The notes: generated from the sequence alone by a model not told the origin. A DNA stretch of 64,000 nt from an uncultured Thalassotalea sp. (GCA_947492575.1 CANLNK010000013.1:1-64000); one strand, 5' to 3'. Numbered from the stretch's first letter, positions 36,710-46,930 are shown. Translations and numbers: made by a program.

Positions 36710-37246
36710 CTAATGCTTAAAGATTGCGACGCTTCAGTTCTCGATAAATACTGACCAATTGTCGACGCTTCTTTCTGGATGTAAATGCCAAAAAGAAGTA
36801 CTGTTTACTAAACAAACGAAGCGTTCACTTAATGACCAAAAGCAGGTTCTTTAACGCAAACCATTGAATTATCTATAGTTAATTACATATATAGCAAAAT
36901 GAAATAAAAAAAGTAATTTTATGTGATAATTAATTCTATAAAGCAAAATTTAACTAAAAAAACCGTTGCGTTTTGGAAAAAGCTAATAAAAAAGTTACTA
37001 CTAAGTTAGTCATTACTAACTAGTCAATTTTTGCCTCGATTATTAAATAATCAAGCAATATTTTAGCACTTGCATTCACCTATAAACCTCATTATCTTGT
37101 GATTATAAATTTTCAATAACCCAATATATTGTGCATCGGATGTTCAAACACACACTAGTTGAATTATCTCCTTGGTTCTCCCAAAAACCAGTATCAATAT
37201 CTACGGTAAAAATAATTAGAACAATAAAACTAACTCAAGGTCTTTC
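36710..37246 (+). other. Long leader and control region of nrdAB
   Basis: A 537-bp AT-rich gap without a convincing gene. It holds a direct repeat CGACGCTTC (36728-36736 and 36762-36770) with an inverted partial copy GAAGCG (36818-36823), a very AT-rich middle (36850-37000) and two NrdR boxes at 37087-37134. The rest shows nothing I can name. Confidence 0.6.
37087..37134 (+). promoter_or_regulatory. Tandem NrdR boxes upstream of nrdA
   Basis: The downstream box (37119-37134) matches 14 of 16 positions of the NrdR consensus ACAC(A/T)ATATAT(A/T)GTGT. The upstream box (37087-37102) matches 11 of 16, including the TTGTG end. They start 32 bp apart, about three helical turns, the spacing seen at NrdR-controlled operons. 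NrdR represses ribonucleotide reductase genes in response to (d)ATP. Motifs and spacing are seen; control is inferred. Confidence 0.75.
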
Positions 37247-39511
37247 ATGAATAGTAACCTCTTTGTAACTAAGCGTAATGGCGCGAAAGAAGCAATCGAT
37301 TTAGAAAAAATTCATAAAGTGATTGCCTGGGCTTCCGAAGGCCTAGAAGATGTATCGGTTTCCCAAGTTGAATTAAAATCCCACATTCAATTTTATGATG
37401 GCATCAAGACTGAAGATATTCATGAGACCATTATTAAATCAGCGGCTGATTTGATTTCAGAAGAAGCACCTGACTATCAATACTTGGCTGCTCGTTTAGC
37501 TATCTTCCACTTGCGTAAAAAAGCATACGGCCAATTCGAGCCGCCTAAGTTATTTGATCACGTGCTAAACATGGTCGAAATGGGTAAGTATGACGAACAC
37601 TTAACACAAGACTACACACAAACTGAATTCGAAGAGATGGAATCGTTTATCGACCACCGTCGTGACCTCGACTTTAGCTACGCTGCGGTAAAACAGTTAG
37701 AAGGTAAGTATTTAGTACAGAACCGTGTGACTGGCGATATTTACGAAAGTGCGCAGTTCCTTTACATCCTTGTGGCTGCTTGTCTTTTTGCTAAGTACCC
37801 GAAAGACACGCGTCTTGATTATGTAAAGGGTTTCTATAACGCAATCTCAACGTTTAAAATTTCATTGCCTACCCCAATCATGGCAGGTGTACGTACGCCT
37901 ACTCGTCAGTTCTCTTCATGTGTATTGATTGAATGTGATGACAGCTTAGATTCGATTAATGCGACGTCTTCTGCCATCGTAAAATACGTATCCCAGCGCG
38001 CTGGTATTGGTATCAACGCAGGCCGTATCCGTGCGTTAGGTAGTAACATTCGCAACGGCGAGGCATTCCACACTGGTTGTATCCCGTTTTACAAGCATTT
38101 CCAAACAGCCGTAAAAAGCTGTTCACAAGGTGGCGTTCGTGGTGGTGCTGCAACCCTGTTCTACCCATTGTGGCACCTAGAAGTTGAAAGCTTGCTAGTT
38201 CTTAAGAATAACCGTGGTGTCGAAGAAAACCGTGTACGTCACTTAGATTACGGTGTGCAATTCAATAAGCTAATGTACCAGCGCCTCATCAAAGGCGAAC
38301 ACATCACGCTATTCAGCCCAAGCGACGTACCTGGTTTATACGATGCATTCTTTGCCGACCAAGACAAATTTGAAGAGCTATATGTTAAATACGAACAAGA
38401 CGAGTCTATTCGTAAGAAGCGTATCAAAGCGATTGAAATCTTCAGTCTATTTGCGCAGGAGCGTGCAAGCACTGGTCGTATCTATTTACAGAACGTTGAC
38501 CACTGTAATACGCACAGCCCGTTCAACCCTGAATACGCACCAATTCGCCAAAGTAACTTATGTCTAGAAATAGCATTACCAACTAAGCCATTAAACGATG
38601 TAAACGATCCAAATGGTGAAATTGCACTTTGTACGCTTTCCGCATTTAACTTAGGCGCAATCGAAAGCTTAGACGAATTAGATGGTTTAGCTGATTTGGC
38701 CGTACGTGCGCTAGATAGCTTACTAGACTACCAAGACTATCCTGTACCTGCTGCTCAAGCAGCGACTATGGGTCGTCGTACGCTCGGTATAGGTGTAATT
38801 AACTACGCTTACTATCTAGCGAAGAACGGTGTGTACTACTCTAACGGTAGCGCAAACAACTTAACTCACCGTACTTTCGAAGCGATTCAATACTACTTAT
38901 TGAAAGCCTCGAACCAATTGGCGAAAGAACAAGGTGCGTGCCCGCTGTTTAACGAAACAAAGTTAAGCCAAGGCATATTGCCAATCGATACTTACAAGAA
39001 AGAGATTGACCAAATTACTGGTGAAAAGCTTCACCTAGATTGGGAAGCGCTGCGTGAAAGTATTAAAGAGCACGGTGTAAGAAACTCTACAGTGTCTGCG
39101 CTAATGCCATCAGAAACATCATCGCAAATTTCTAATGCAACTAATGGCATTGAGCCGCCACGTGGCCTAATTAGTATCAAAGCAAGTAAAGATGGCGTAT
39201 TGAAGCAAGTAGTACCGGAGTACAAACGCTTAAAAGATAACTATGAGTTATTGTGGAACATTCCAAGCAACGATGGTTATCTTGAGCTTGTTGGTATTAT
39301 GCAAAAATTCGTTGACCAAACAATCTCTGCAAATACTAATTACGACCCTTCTAAATACGAGGGTGGCAAGGTACCAGTTAAGCAAATCATCAAAGATTTA
39401 TTAACAGCATACAAGCTAGGCGTTAAGACAATGTACTACCACAATACACGTGATGGTGCAGATGACAGTCAACAGGATGATGGCTGTGAGGGCGGCGCTT
39501 GTAAGATTTAA
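37247..39511 (+). CDS. nrdA: Ribonucleoside-diphosphate reductase class Ia, alpha subunit
   Basis: NrdA (754 residues) reduces ribonucleoside diphosphates. An N-terminal ATP-cone (VTKRNGAKEAIDLEKIHKVI) provides allosteric activity control. Active-site Cys and Glu residues are visible in RQFSSCVLIECDDSLDS and SNLCLEIALPT followed by ALCTLSAFNLG. The C-terminal redox pair is in DGCEGGACKI. It is the first gene of nrdA-nrdB-yfaE behind the NrdR boxes. Confidence 0.98.
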   Translation: MNSNLFVTKRNGAKEAIDLEKIHKVIAWASEGLEDVSVSQVELKSHIQFYDGIKTEDIHETIIKSAADLISEEAPDYQYLAARLAIFHLRKKAYGQFEPPKLFDHVLNMVEMGKYDEHLTQDYTQTEFEEMESFIDHRRDLDFSYAAVKQLEGKYLVQNRVTGDIYESAQFLYILVAACLFAKYPKDTRLDYVKGFYNAISTFKISLPTPIMAGVRTPTRQFSSCVLIECDDSLDSINATSSAIVKYVSQRAGIGINAGRIRALGSNIRNGEAFHTGCIPFYKHFQTAVKSCSQGGVRGGAATLFYPLWHLEVESLLVLKNNRGVEENRVRHLDYGVQFNKLMYQRLIKGEHITLFSPSDVPGLYDAFFADQDKFEELYVKYEQDESIRKKRIKAIEIFSLFAQERASTGRIYLQNVDHCNTHSPFNPEYAPIRQSNLCLEIALPTKPLNDVNDPNGEIALCTLSAFNLGAIESLDELDGLADLAVRALDSLLDYQDYPVPAAQAATMGRRTLGIGVINYAYYLAKNGVYYSNGSANNLTHRTFEAIQYYLLKASNQLAKEQGACPLFNETKLSQGILPIDTYKKEIDQITGEKLHLDWEALRESIKEHGVRNSTVSALMPSETSSQISNATNGIEPPRGLISIKASKDGVLKQVVPEYKRLKDNYELLWNIPSNDGYLELVGIMQKFVDQTISANTNYDPSKYEGGKVPVKQIIKDLLTAYKLGVKTMYYHNTRDGADDSQQDDGCEGGACKI

Positions 39512-39538
39512 TTGGCATTAGCCAAAGAGTAATTTAAG

Positions 39539-39568
39539 GCCGCATCGATCAAACCGATCATGCGGCTT
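39539..39568 (+). promoter_or_regulatory. Hairpin between nrdA and nrdB
   Basis: GCCGCAT (39539-39545) pairs with ATGCGGC (39560-39566). GATC/GATC extends the stem inside, and only three T follow. It is too T-poor for a strong terminator. It may act as a partial terminator or as a processing or stability element that sets the NrdA:NrdB ratio. Confidence 0.5.
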
Positions 39569-39663
39569 TGTACGTAACAACTATAAGAAACACACTAACA
39601 ATCAATAAAACAGTGTTTTATCAGCAATGCATCGTTAAGAAATGATGTTTTTGGGAGCTTTTA

Positions 39664-40794
39664 ATGACCTACACTACTTTCAATCAAACGCCAACAAACG
39701 CTCTACTCGAGCCGATGTTCTTAGGTAATAGCGTGAACGTTGCTCGTTATGACCAGCAGCGTTATGCCTCTTTTGAAAAGCTAATCGAGAAGCAATTGAG
39801 CTTCTTCTGGCGCCCTGAGGAAGTAGATGTGTCCAAAGACCGAGCTGATTGGCAAGGCTTAACGGGATCAGAAAAGCACATTTTCATTTCTAACTTAAAG
39901 TACCAAACACTACTAGACAGCATGGCTGCTCGTTCAGTTAACGCTGTATTATTGCCATTGGTTTCGTTACCAGAGTTAGAAACATGGATTGAGACATGGG
40001 CATTCAGTGAGACTATTCACTCTCGCTCTTACACTCATATCCTGCGCAACCTTTTCACAGAACCCGGCGAAGTGTTTGACGACATCGTCGTAAACCCTGC
40101 CATTCTGAAACGCGCGAGTAGCATTGCTAAGTACTTTGATGACGTGATTCTCACTACACAGTTAATGCAATCCCAAGGTGAAGGTGAGTACGAAGTTGAA
40201 GGTAAAACAATTCAAGTGTCAAAACGTAAGCTCAAAGAACGCTTGTTCCTAGCTATCTGCTCGGTAAACGCGCTTGAAGCGATTCGTTTCTACGTAAGTT
40301 TTGCTTGTTCATTTGCATTCGCAGAACGCGAGTTGCTTGAAGGTAATGCGAAAATCATTAAGCTTATCGCTCGTGATGAAGCACTTCATTTAACGGGTAC
40401 TCAGCATATTCTCAACAACTGGTTCTCAGGTAAAGACGACCCAGAGATGAAAGAAATTGCCGACGAGCTAAAAGAAGAAGGCCGTCAAATATTCTTAGAC
40501 GTGGTTGAACAAGAAAAAGAATGGGCGCAGTACTTATTCAAAGATGGCTCTATGATTGGCCTTAATGCCGAGATCCTAAATCAATATATTGAGTACATCA
40601 GCAACCAACGTATGGCGGCAATTGGTCTAGATTCACCCTTTGAAGTTAAAAGTAATCCACTGCCATGGATGAATGCATACCTTGTTAGTGACAATGTTCA
40701 GGTAGCACCACAAGAAACTGAAATTTCGAGCTACTTAGTTGGTCAAGTTGATTCAGCAGTGTCTGCTGACGACTTCGACGACTTTGCGCTATAA
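39664..40794 (+). CDS. nrdB: Ribonucleoside-diphosphate reductase class Ia, beta subunit
   Basis: NrdB (376 residues) houses the diiron-tyrosyl radical cofactor. Iron ligands and the radical Tyr are visible in [18 protein letters not shown]. The second ligand set is in [14 protein letters not shown]. The C-terminal tail (DDFDDFAL) is the peptide that binds NrdA. The Tyr is present, so this is a standard class Ia enzyme. It is separated from nrdA by 152 bp including a hairpin. Confidence 0.98.
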   Translation: MTYTTFNQTPTNALLEPMFLGNSVNVARYDQQRYASFEKLIEKQLSFFWRPEEVDVSKDRADWQGLTGSEKHIFISNLKYQTLLDSMAARSVNAVLLPLVSLPELETWIETWAFSETIHSRSYTHILRNLFTEPGEVFDDIVVNPAILKRASSIAKYFDDVILTTQLMQSQGEGEYEVEGKTIQVSKRKLKERLFLAICSVNALEAIRFYVSFACSFAFAERELLEGNAKIIKLIARDEALHLTGTQHILNNWFSGKDDPEMKEIADELKEEGRQIFLDVVEQEKEWAQYLFKDGSMIGLNAEILNQYIEYISNQRMAAIGLDSPFEVKSNPLPWMNAYLVSDNVQVAPQETEISSYLVGQVDSAVSADDFDDFAL

Positions 40795-40859
40795 GCGTTA
40801 TCTGGCGCCGTTGTTAATGAAAACAACACGAGGAGAGTTTGTCTCTGAACTAGCGACAA

Positions 40860-41129
40860 ATGACTGAGTCGTCTAACAAAAAAGTACGAGTAAACGGTAA
40901 AGATATTATCTTTACCGAGGCTCATAAGAACCTATTAGAATGCATGGAAAGTCACAACGTAGAAGTGCATTATCATTGCCGTGATGGGTTTTGTGGCGCT
41001 TGCAGAATCAGCCTCAACAAAGGTCAAGTTTGTTACCCTCAAGGGGAGCCATTGGCGTTTATTGGTGACGGTGAGATATTAAGTTGTTGCTGTATACCGA
41101 CTACAGATATAGATATTACGGCTGAATAA
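40860..41129 (+). CDS. yfaE: 2Fe-2S ferredoxin YfaE
   Basis: A plant-type 2Fe-2S ferredoxin of 89 residues that maintains the NrdB diferric-tyrosyl cofactor. The cluster cysteines are in CRDGFCGACRISLNKGQVCYPQ (first three; shown region is split by the family loop), with the fourth in LSCCCIP. It follows nrdB, as in E. coli, and ends before a strong terminator. Confidence 0.95.
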   Translation: MTESSNKKVRVNGKDIIFTEAHKNLLECMESHNVEVHYHCRDGFCGACRISLNKGQVCYPQGEPLAFIGDGEILSCCCIPTTDIDITAE

Positions 41130-41147
41130 CGCAATTAAATAACATAG

Positions 41148-41182
41148 AAGAGCTAAACATTTATATGTTTAGCTCTTTTTTT
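41148..41182 (+). terminator. Terminator of nrdAB-yfaE overlapping the convergent gene
   Basis: A 13-bp perfect stem AAGAGCTAAACAT (41148-41160) / ATGTTTAGCTCTT (41165-41177) with loop TTAT is followed by a T run to 41182. The loop and downstream arm contain the last codons and stop of the minus-strand gene ending at 41161, so the hairpin is partly coding. Confidence 0.88.
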
Positions 41183-42558
41183 ATCGTCGAAATAACACGC
41201 GTCAACTGGAAAGAAACGTTTTCAAACAAACGTTGATAATTATCAGCGTCCTGCTGATTAATTGCAATATCGAGTATCTTCGTTTGTTCAAACAACTCCA
41301 TAGCACCTATCGAGCTCGATACACCTTTTAACGTATGCACGACACTCTTCAATTGAGCATAGTCCTGATTAGTGATCGCTTGCTGAATCTTTTCGCCATC
41401 GTGATGATGATCATCATGAAACATCTGAAGGATTTCTCGAAATAAATCATCATCACCTAAAACGTTACCCACGCCAATTTGATAATCAATACCATCCATT
41501 TCCGCAGAATTTCCTTCCGTCATTTTCACTTCCTCTGTTGTAAAGTTCTCGAGTGACACTGACGTGTTGCTATCAAGGTTTCTAGTAGCTACACGTTCTA
41601 GCGGTTGGTTTTCATCAAGTAAACTCACATTTTCCAATTCCGACCGGCCTTTACTAAGCATAGCGTTAAAATGGCTAATAGTGACGTTGCGAGACGTCGC
41701 TTTTGCTTCATACAAAGCTTCGTCAGCACTTAACATCAATTGTTTAAAATCATATTCACCAGTTTCACTATTAACAGAAGCGACACCTAAGCTTGCAGTA
41801 ACACTGATCGATAGCTCATCACCTATTGGAATAATGGCACTTTCGAGCTTTTTACGAAACCTCTCACACGCATTATAAGCATCGTCATCTTCGGTATGAG
41901 GCATACAAACAGCAAACTCTTCGCCACCTACTCGGCCTGCAATATCGTAATCACGAAAAGAGCTTTCCAATAGTCTAGCCACAAAGCTAAGCACATTATC
42001 GCCGGCATCGTGGCCATAGGTATCATTAACATTCTTAAAATGGTCAATATCTACCATAGCGATTGCCACATTCTCTTTATGACGCGACATGTGGCTAAGC
42101 GCCTTAATCGCTAGCTCCTCAAAATGGCCCTTGTTGTTTAGCTCAGTTAAATGGTCTTTGTGCGCCAAATTTTCAAGCTTGAGAGAGTTTTCCCTTAACC
42201 TCAACGCATTCTTGATACGCGCGAGTAGTATTTTGGCCAAATAAGGTTTAGTGACGTAATCATGTGCACCTAATTCAAGCGCTTCAACAATTTCATCTTC
42301 ATCATCTGATGCCGATAGCATAATCACTGGGACGTTTACAAAATCAGGGTTTTCTCGAATAGCCTGTAGTGTTTGCAATCCAGAAAAGTTAGGCATGTAT
42401 AAATCAAGCAATACAAGATCAATATCGCCGTGCTCCATACGAGAAATTGCAGATAGTCCATCATTAGTTGTCACCACTTGATAGCCTTCAGCTTGCAAAT
42501 CAAATTCTAATAACATTAATGTATCTTTGGCGTCGTCAACTGCTAGAATAGTTTGCAT
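41161..42558 (-). CDS. Response regulator with GGDEF and HPt domains
   Basis: A 465-residue cytoplasmic protein with three parts. A receiver comes first (phosphoacceptor Asp52 in LVLLDLYMPNFSG). A GGDEF domain follows (AGRVGGEEFAVCM, with RDYD as the inhibitory site), so it should make c-di-GMP. A C-terminal HPt domain ends the protein (His408 in VVHTLKGVSSSIG). Receiver-GGDEF-HPt in one chain is uncommon. The HPt could take phosphate from the hybrid kinase encoded 61 bp upstream and pass it within or between proteins. It is the last gene of the long signalling operon. Confidence 0.9.
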   Translation of the reverse strand: MQTILAVDDAKDTLMLLEFDLQAEGYQVVTTNDGLSAISRMEHGDIDLVLLDLYMPNFSGLQTLQAIRENPDFVNVPVIMLSASDDEDEIVEALELGAHDYVTKPYLAKILLARIKNALRLRENSLKLENLAHKDHLTELNNKGHFEELAIKALSHMSRHKENVAIAMVDIDHFKNVNDTYGHDAGDNVLSFVARLLESSFRDYDIAGRVGGEEFAVCMPHTEDDDAYNACERFRKKLESAIIPIGDELSISVTASLGVASVNSETGEYDFKQLMLSADEALYEAKATSRNVTISHFNAMLSKGRSELENVSLLDENQPLERVATRNLDSNTSVSLENFTTEEVKMTEGNSAEMDGIDYQIGVGNVLGDDDLFREILQMFHDDHHHDGEKIQQAITNQDYAQLKSVVHTLKGVSSSIGAMELFEQTKILDIAINQQDADNYQRLFENVSFQLTRVISTIKKELNI

Positions 42559-42619
42559 ATCTTCCTCACTGCTTACCTATTTCTGGTTAATATTAGCTGA
42601 TAAAAATCAATTAATTAAC

Positions 42620-45600
42620 TTATTCTACATGCAAACTTGTAAAATAGTCATTAAGCCTTTCCATCAAGGCTTGGTAATGCAATGGTAAAACGGTTTGAAA
42701 ATGCGTCAGTTTTTCACGATTTTCAGATTTAGCACAGTGCTCCAATTCATATAGAAGTTCACCAAGTTGATTTGCACTAATGTTATTGGCAGCGCCTTTT
42801 AACTTATGGGCGTGAGCGACGATTTCATTTTTGTCATTAGTTTCCAGAGACATAAGTATAGAAGCGAGTTGGTCGGGAGCTTCGTCAATGAATAATTCCA
42901 ACAGTTTTTCCGCTAACGCTTGATTATCTCGGACTCGTTTTAACAACGCTTGCTCATCCCAAATAATTGAAGCAGATTCTTTGTTTTCTTCGCCTATTTC
43001 CTTAGCCTCCTGGCTTGTATTAGCAATGCATTCTTCCATACATGTTTCTTCAGAGCTTACGTCCAGAACACCTTCATCAACCGTATCAGCTTTAGTGACA
43101 GCTAGGCCCCAGTAGGCAAGTTTTTCAAAGAAAAGAGCGGTATCTATTGGCTTAGCTAGGTAATCGTCCATCCCCACAGAAAGACATTTTTCCTTATCGC
43201 CTTTCATAGCGTTTGCCGTCATCGCGATTATAGGGATTGTTTTGTAAGACTCTCCCGTTTTTCCTGCACGTATTGCTTGCGTAGTTTGATAACCATCCAT
43301 TTCTGGCATTTGACAGTCCATTAAGATCAAGTCAAATGGTGGTCGTTCAGTATCCAATTGATGTTGATTCAATAGATTTAAAGCCTCTACCCCATTTTCT
43401 GCCAACGTAATATCCGCAGGCATATCCTCAAGCAAGCCTTTAATAACTGCTTGATTAACGCGATTATCTTCTACCACAAGTAACTTGATACATTCGAGTG
43501 TTTTCACAAGTTGGCTTGATTCTCTGCCAGTGCTGCCATGCAACGCTTCTGAGAACACTTGTGCCGCATAGGTATTTTTAATTCGTCGCTTACCAATAGC
43601 TTCAGTTGATTTTATGCGCACTTCTTTCTCTGAAAAATTCTCAGCTTTTTTCTGAGTTAAATTAAATAATACGTCTCTTAATAAGAAAGGAGTTATAGGC
43701 TTAGACAAAATATCTGTGATCGCCTCAATACTTTCCATATCCGCATCATTTCTGAAGGCAATTGGCGTCATTAAAGCGCACTTAATATTCCCATAATTAT
43801 GTTCACTTTCAATTAGCTTTTGGCAAATCTCAGCGCCGGTGATATCTTCAAACGTGCAATTCACCATGGCAATGTTAAATGGTAAATTGATACTGCTCTC
43901 TAGAGCATCCAATGCTTGCTTACTATTATTCACTATGCTGTTGCTAACTCCCCAAGTAGCTAGCAACTTTGACAGTGCATTTGCACTACTTATGTTGCTA
44001 TCAACAATCAACACGTTAATGTTTCCAAATGCCTTACCATCATTAATCTCTTCAATCGTGCAAGATTCACTTCTATCGTTATTTTTAAGAGTGTGCTTAA
44101 ACGTTTTAGAATTTGATAACGTTAGTTCAAAACTAAACTTACTGCCCCAACCGAGTTTACTTTCTACAGAAATCTCGCCCCCCATTAAGTGACATAGTTT
44201 TTTGACAATCGCTAATCCCAAACCAGTACCGCCATATTTCCGTGTGGTACTAGAATCAACTTGGGTAAATGAATCAAACAATTTTCCGATGTGCTCCTCG
44301 TGAATACCCACACCAGAGTCTTGTACTGAGCAAGAAAGCTGAAAACCATCCGAAACAGACCTAACCTTTGCCCTTACAACGACTTCGCCTCGCTCCGTAA
44401 ACTTAATCGCATTGCTGATTAAATTAGTCAGAATTTGTCTAATTCTCGTAGGATCTGCACTTACTTCAACGTCACTCAAACTGGCAACATCAAGTACTAA
44501 TTCCACACCTTTCTTTTGGGCTTTAAATGCGAAGGACTCTGAGACATTGCAAAATAATTCGGTTAAATTGAAGTCAACATTTTCAATGTCAATTTTGCCC
44601 GCCTCAATTTTAGAAAAGTCGAGAATATCGTTAAGTAGATCCAATAACGAATGTGCACTCGAACTGGCGAGTTCTAAATAGTGCTTCTGTTGTTTGCTAA
44701 GCTCACTGTTACCCAATAAACCGAGCATACCAAGGACACCATTCATTGGAGTACGAATTTCATGGCTCATACTGGCTAAGAACTCTGATTTTAATCTCAA
44801 TGAATCCTCAGCCATATCAAGAGCATTCTGTTTTAGCTCATCAAGCATGTGTTGTTCGGTAACATCTTGACTGGTACCCACTAATCGGTGGAATTTTCCT
44901 TGCGATTCAAATATTACCTTTGCATGAGTTTCTATATAAACAGAAGAACTATCGGCGAGATTGACCCGATAAATTTGATGAAAGTTTTGACCCGTTTCAA
45001 GAGACTGGTTAATTGCTGCTTTTACCGCATCTCGATACTCTGCATCTATTGATTTCAACCAAATTTGTTCAGGATAAACGTTATCTTGGTTCTCAATACC
45101 ATAGAGTCGAAACATTCGTTTATCCCATGATAAGCGGTTGGTTTTACTATTGAACTCCCAAACCCCTACCTGGGAGGCTGAAAGCGCAAAATCTAGACGC
45201 CAAGCTAAATCTTTGGTTTCTTTTAACGCTGCAATACGCTCTGACTCAAGCAATTTAGAGTAAGTATTATCTTTTACAATGACCGTATATGATTTGGCAG
45301 TATCTGAATTAATGACGCTGTAATTAATCAGTACTGGAAATATTTCTCCATCTCTACGAATTGCAGACTGCTCATCACCGTCTCCCTTAGTCAACTTATC
45401 ATAGTGTTCATCGATATATTGCTGAAACGTTAAAAATCGCTGATTAAACTCATATGGCATTAATAAACCAAATTGTTGTCCTGTCACTTGCGATTCAGGG
45501 AAATCGAACATGTTCTCTGCAGCGTGATTAAACGCGATAATATTTCCATCACTGTCAACACGAATAAGGGCATCCGGCAATGAATCCAGAACTGACTGTA

Positions 45601-46894
45601 ATAGCTTCGATGTATGATTCGTTTTGTCTACGACTTCTAATAATGAGGCTTGATGACGTTGCACACTCGCTACCATCTTCTTAAAACTTAGTGCTAAACG
45701 ACCAACTTCATCATTTTTTGTTGTAGGTAGGGCTTCGATCTTTCCTGTTTCTTCATAAGCTCGGATGCTTTTCATCATACCCAACATCGGACGAACTAAG
45801 CGGCTAGCGAGGACCAATGAAAGAGCTGAAATGCTAAAGGCTAGAATGATCCCAATAATAATCGCTTGCCCTTCAAGCCGCTGAAATGCCTGCGCCAACC
45901 TGTTTTCACGATGCAAGGCGACTAAATACAATGGTGAAAGTGCTTTTCCTTGTGAAAAAGCTAACCGGTGGATAAATGCGATGTTTAGCGATTTTTTCAT
46001 CACTTCATCCAAACTGACAAACGAAGCACTTACGTGGTCATTCATCAGCTTTTCAATTTCCTCCCTTACCTTCGTCTCAGCTTCAATTAACCGTCGAGTA
46101 TCGGATGTTTGATAGGCAACGGTGCTATCAGCAGCGATTAGGTAATAATGTTTATCTTCTCGCTGGAACGCTTCTAACACCGACATAAAACTTTCAAGAG
46201 CTACAGTTGCGACCAAAAAGAATGATGATTGGTCTGACGTTTCTACCTGTCTGATAATCAGCAAATAACCTGTTATACCTGCCTGAGTTTGTGTTATTGA
46301 TTGAGCAGCACCGTCGATAGAAGATGTACTAACACCCTGAAAATCACTCATTGGCGTAAAAAACTTAAATGACACTTGGTTATTTCTAGGAACACCTTGC
46401 CGTTCCAAAAAGGCAGCACGAGCGGTGTTTTGTATTTGTAAATATAACTCTTGGGATAATTTTTCGTGTTGGCTTTGAGCGATAATTTGCCCTTGTTCGT
46501 CCTTAAGCATTAAGTGAGCAAATTCGCTTTTACCGCCGACAACCAAGGACAGCATACCGTTTACCGTCGCGGTCATGTTATCAAGCTCCAGTCGCTCAAT
46601 AGCACTCACTTTAGAGCGCACTGATATCAGTTCGCTAATTGTAGGGGCTTTACTTATGACCTCTGTATCATAAAGTGTTTGGTTTACTAAATTACTGACT
46701 ACCGGCGCAACAAAATCAATTTCTCTTTGTACCTCATATTCCGCACTTTCATCGAGAATTTCCCTTCCCTGAAAATAAAAACTAGAAAAAATCACTAGTG
46801 CAGCAAAAAGTGACACCAGAAAACTCGTCACCGTCAACTTATACCTAAGCGATATAAACCCTTTCTGTTTGTAGTGGCTGGCGCTAATTTGCAT
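42620..46894 (-). CDS. Hybrid sensor histidine kinase (HAMP-PAS-PAS-HK-REC-REC-HPt)
   Basis: A 1424-residue BarA/EvgS-like membrane kinase. Two membrane helices (about 18-38 and 345-368) flank a large periplasmic sensor. HAMP, two PAS domains, HisKA (FLASMSHEIRTPMNGVLGM) and HATPase (LTNLISNAIKFTERGEV) follow. Then come two receivers and an HPt (AHAHKLKGAANNI). The first receiver is degenerate: the phosphoacceptor position reads FNIAMVN, with Asn for Asp. The second is intact (LILMDCQMPEMDG). It lies 36 bp after the PAS kinase gene in the operon. The stimulus is unknown. Confidence 0.9.
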   Translation of the reverse strand: MQISASHYKQKGFISLRYKLTVTSFLVSLFAALVIFSSFYFQGREILDESAEYEVQREIDFVAPVVSNLVNQTLYDTEVISKAPTISELISVRSKVSAIERLELDNMTATVNGMLSLVVGGKSEFAHLMLKDEQGQIIAQSQHEKLSQELYLQIQNTARAAFLERQGVPRNNQVSFKFFTPMSDFQGVSTSSIDGAAQSITQTQAGITGYLLIIRQVETSDQSSFFLVATVALESFMSVLEAFQREDKHYYLIAADSTVAYQTSDTRRLIEAETKVREEIEKLMNDHVSASFVSLDEVMKKSLNIAFIHRLAFSQGKALSPLYLVALHRENRLAQAFQRLEGQAIIIGIILAFSISALSLVLASRLVRPMLGMMKSIRAYEETGKIEALPTTKNDEVGRLALSFKKMVASVQRHQASLLEVVDKTNHTSKLLQSVLDSLPDALIRVDSDGNIIAFNHAAENMFDFPESQVTGQQFGLLMPYEFNQRFLTFQQYIDEHYDKLTKGDGDEQSAIRRDGEIFPVLINYSVINSDTAKSYTVIVKDNTYSKLLESERIAALKETKDLAWRLDFALSASQVGVWEFNSKTNRLSWDKRMFRLYGIENQDNVYPEQIWLKSIDAEYRDAVKAAINQSLETGQNFHQIYRVNLADSSSVYIETHAKVIFESQGKFHRLVGTSQDVTEQHMLDELKQNALDMAEDSLRLKSEFLASMSHEIRTPMNGVLGMLGLLGNSELSKQQKHYLELASSSAHSLLDLLNDILDFSKIEAGKIDIENVDFNLTELFCNVSESFAFKAQKKGVELVLDVASLSDVEVSADPTRIRQILTNLISNAIKFTERGEVVVRAKVRSVSDGFQLSCSVQDSGVGIHEEHIGKLFDSFTQVDSSTTRKYGGTGLGLAIVKKLCHLMGGEISVESKLGWGSKFSFELTLSNSKTFKHTLKNNDRSESCTIEEINDGKAFGNINVLIVDSNISSANALSKLLATWGVSNSIVNNSKQALDALESSINLPFNIAMVNCTFEDITGAEICQKLIESEHNYGNIKCALMTPIAFRNDADMESIEAITDILSKPITPFLLRDVLFNLTQKKAENFSEKEVRIKSTEAIGKRRIKNTYAAQVFSEALHGSTGRESSQLVKTLECIKLLVVEDNRVNQAVIKGLLEDMPADITLAENGVEALNLLNQHQLDTERPPFDLILMDCQMPEMDGYQTTQAIRAGKTGESYKTIPIIAMTANAMKGDKEKCLSVGMDDYLAKPIDTALFFEKLAYWGLAVTKADTVDEGVLDVSSEETCMEECIANTSQEAKEIGEENKESASIIWDEQALLKRVRDNQALAEKLLELFIDEAPDQLASILMSLETNDKNEIVAHAHKLKGAANNISANQLGELLYELEHCAKSENREKLTHFQTVLPLHYQALMERLNDYFTSLHVE

Positions 46895-46930
46895 ATAAGA
46901 CTCTGCACATTATCAATAGTTGAACTTACG

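Noticed and set aside
36728-36823. CGACGCTTC repeats as a mobile-element end
   Set aside because: Only 9 bp, two direct copies and one partial inverted copy, with no enclosed gene.
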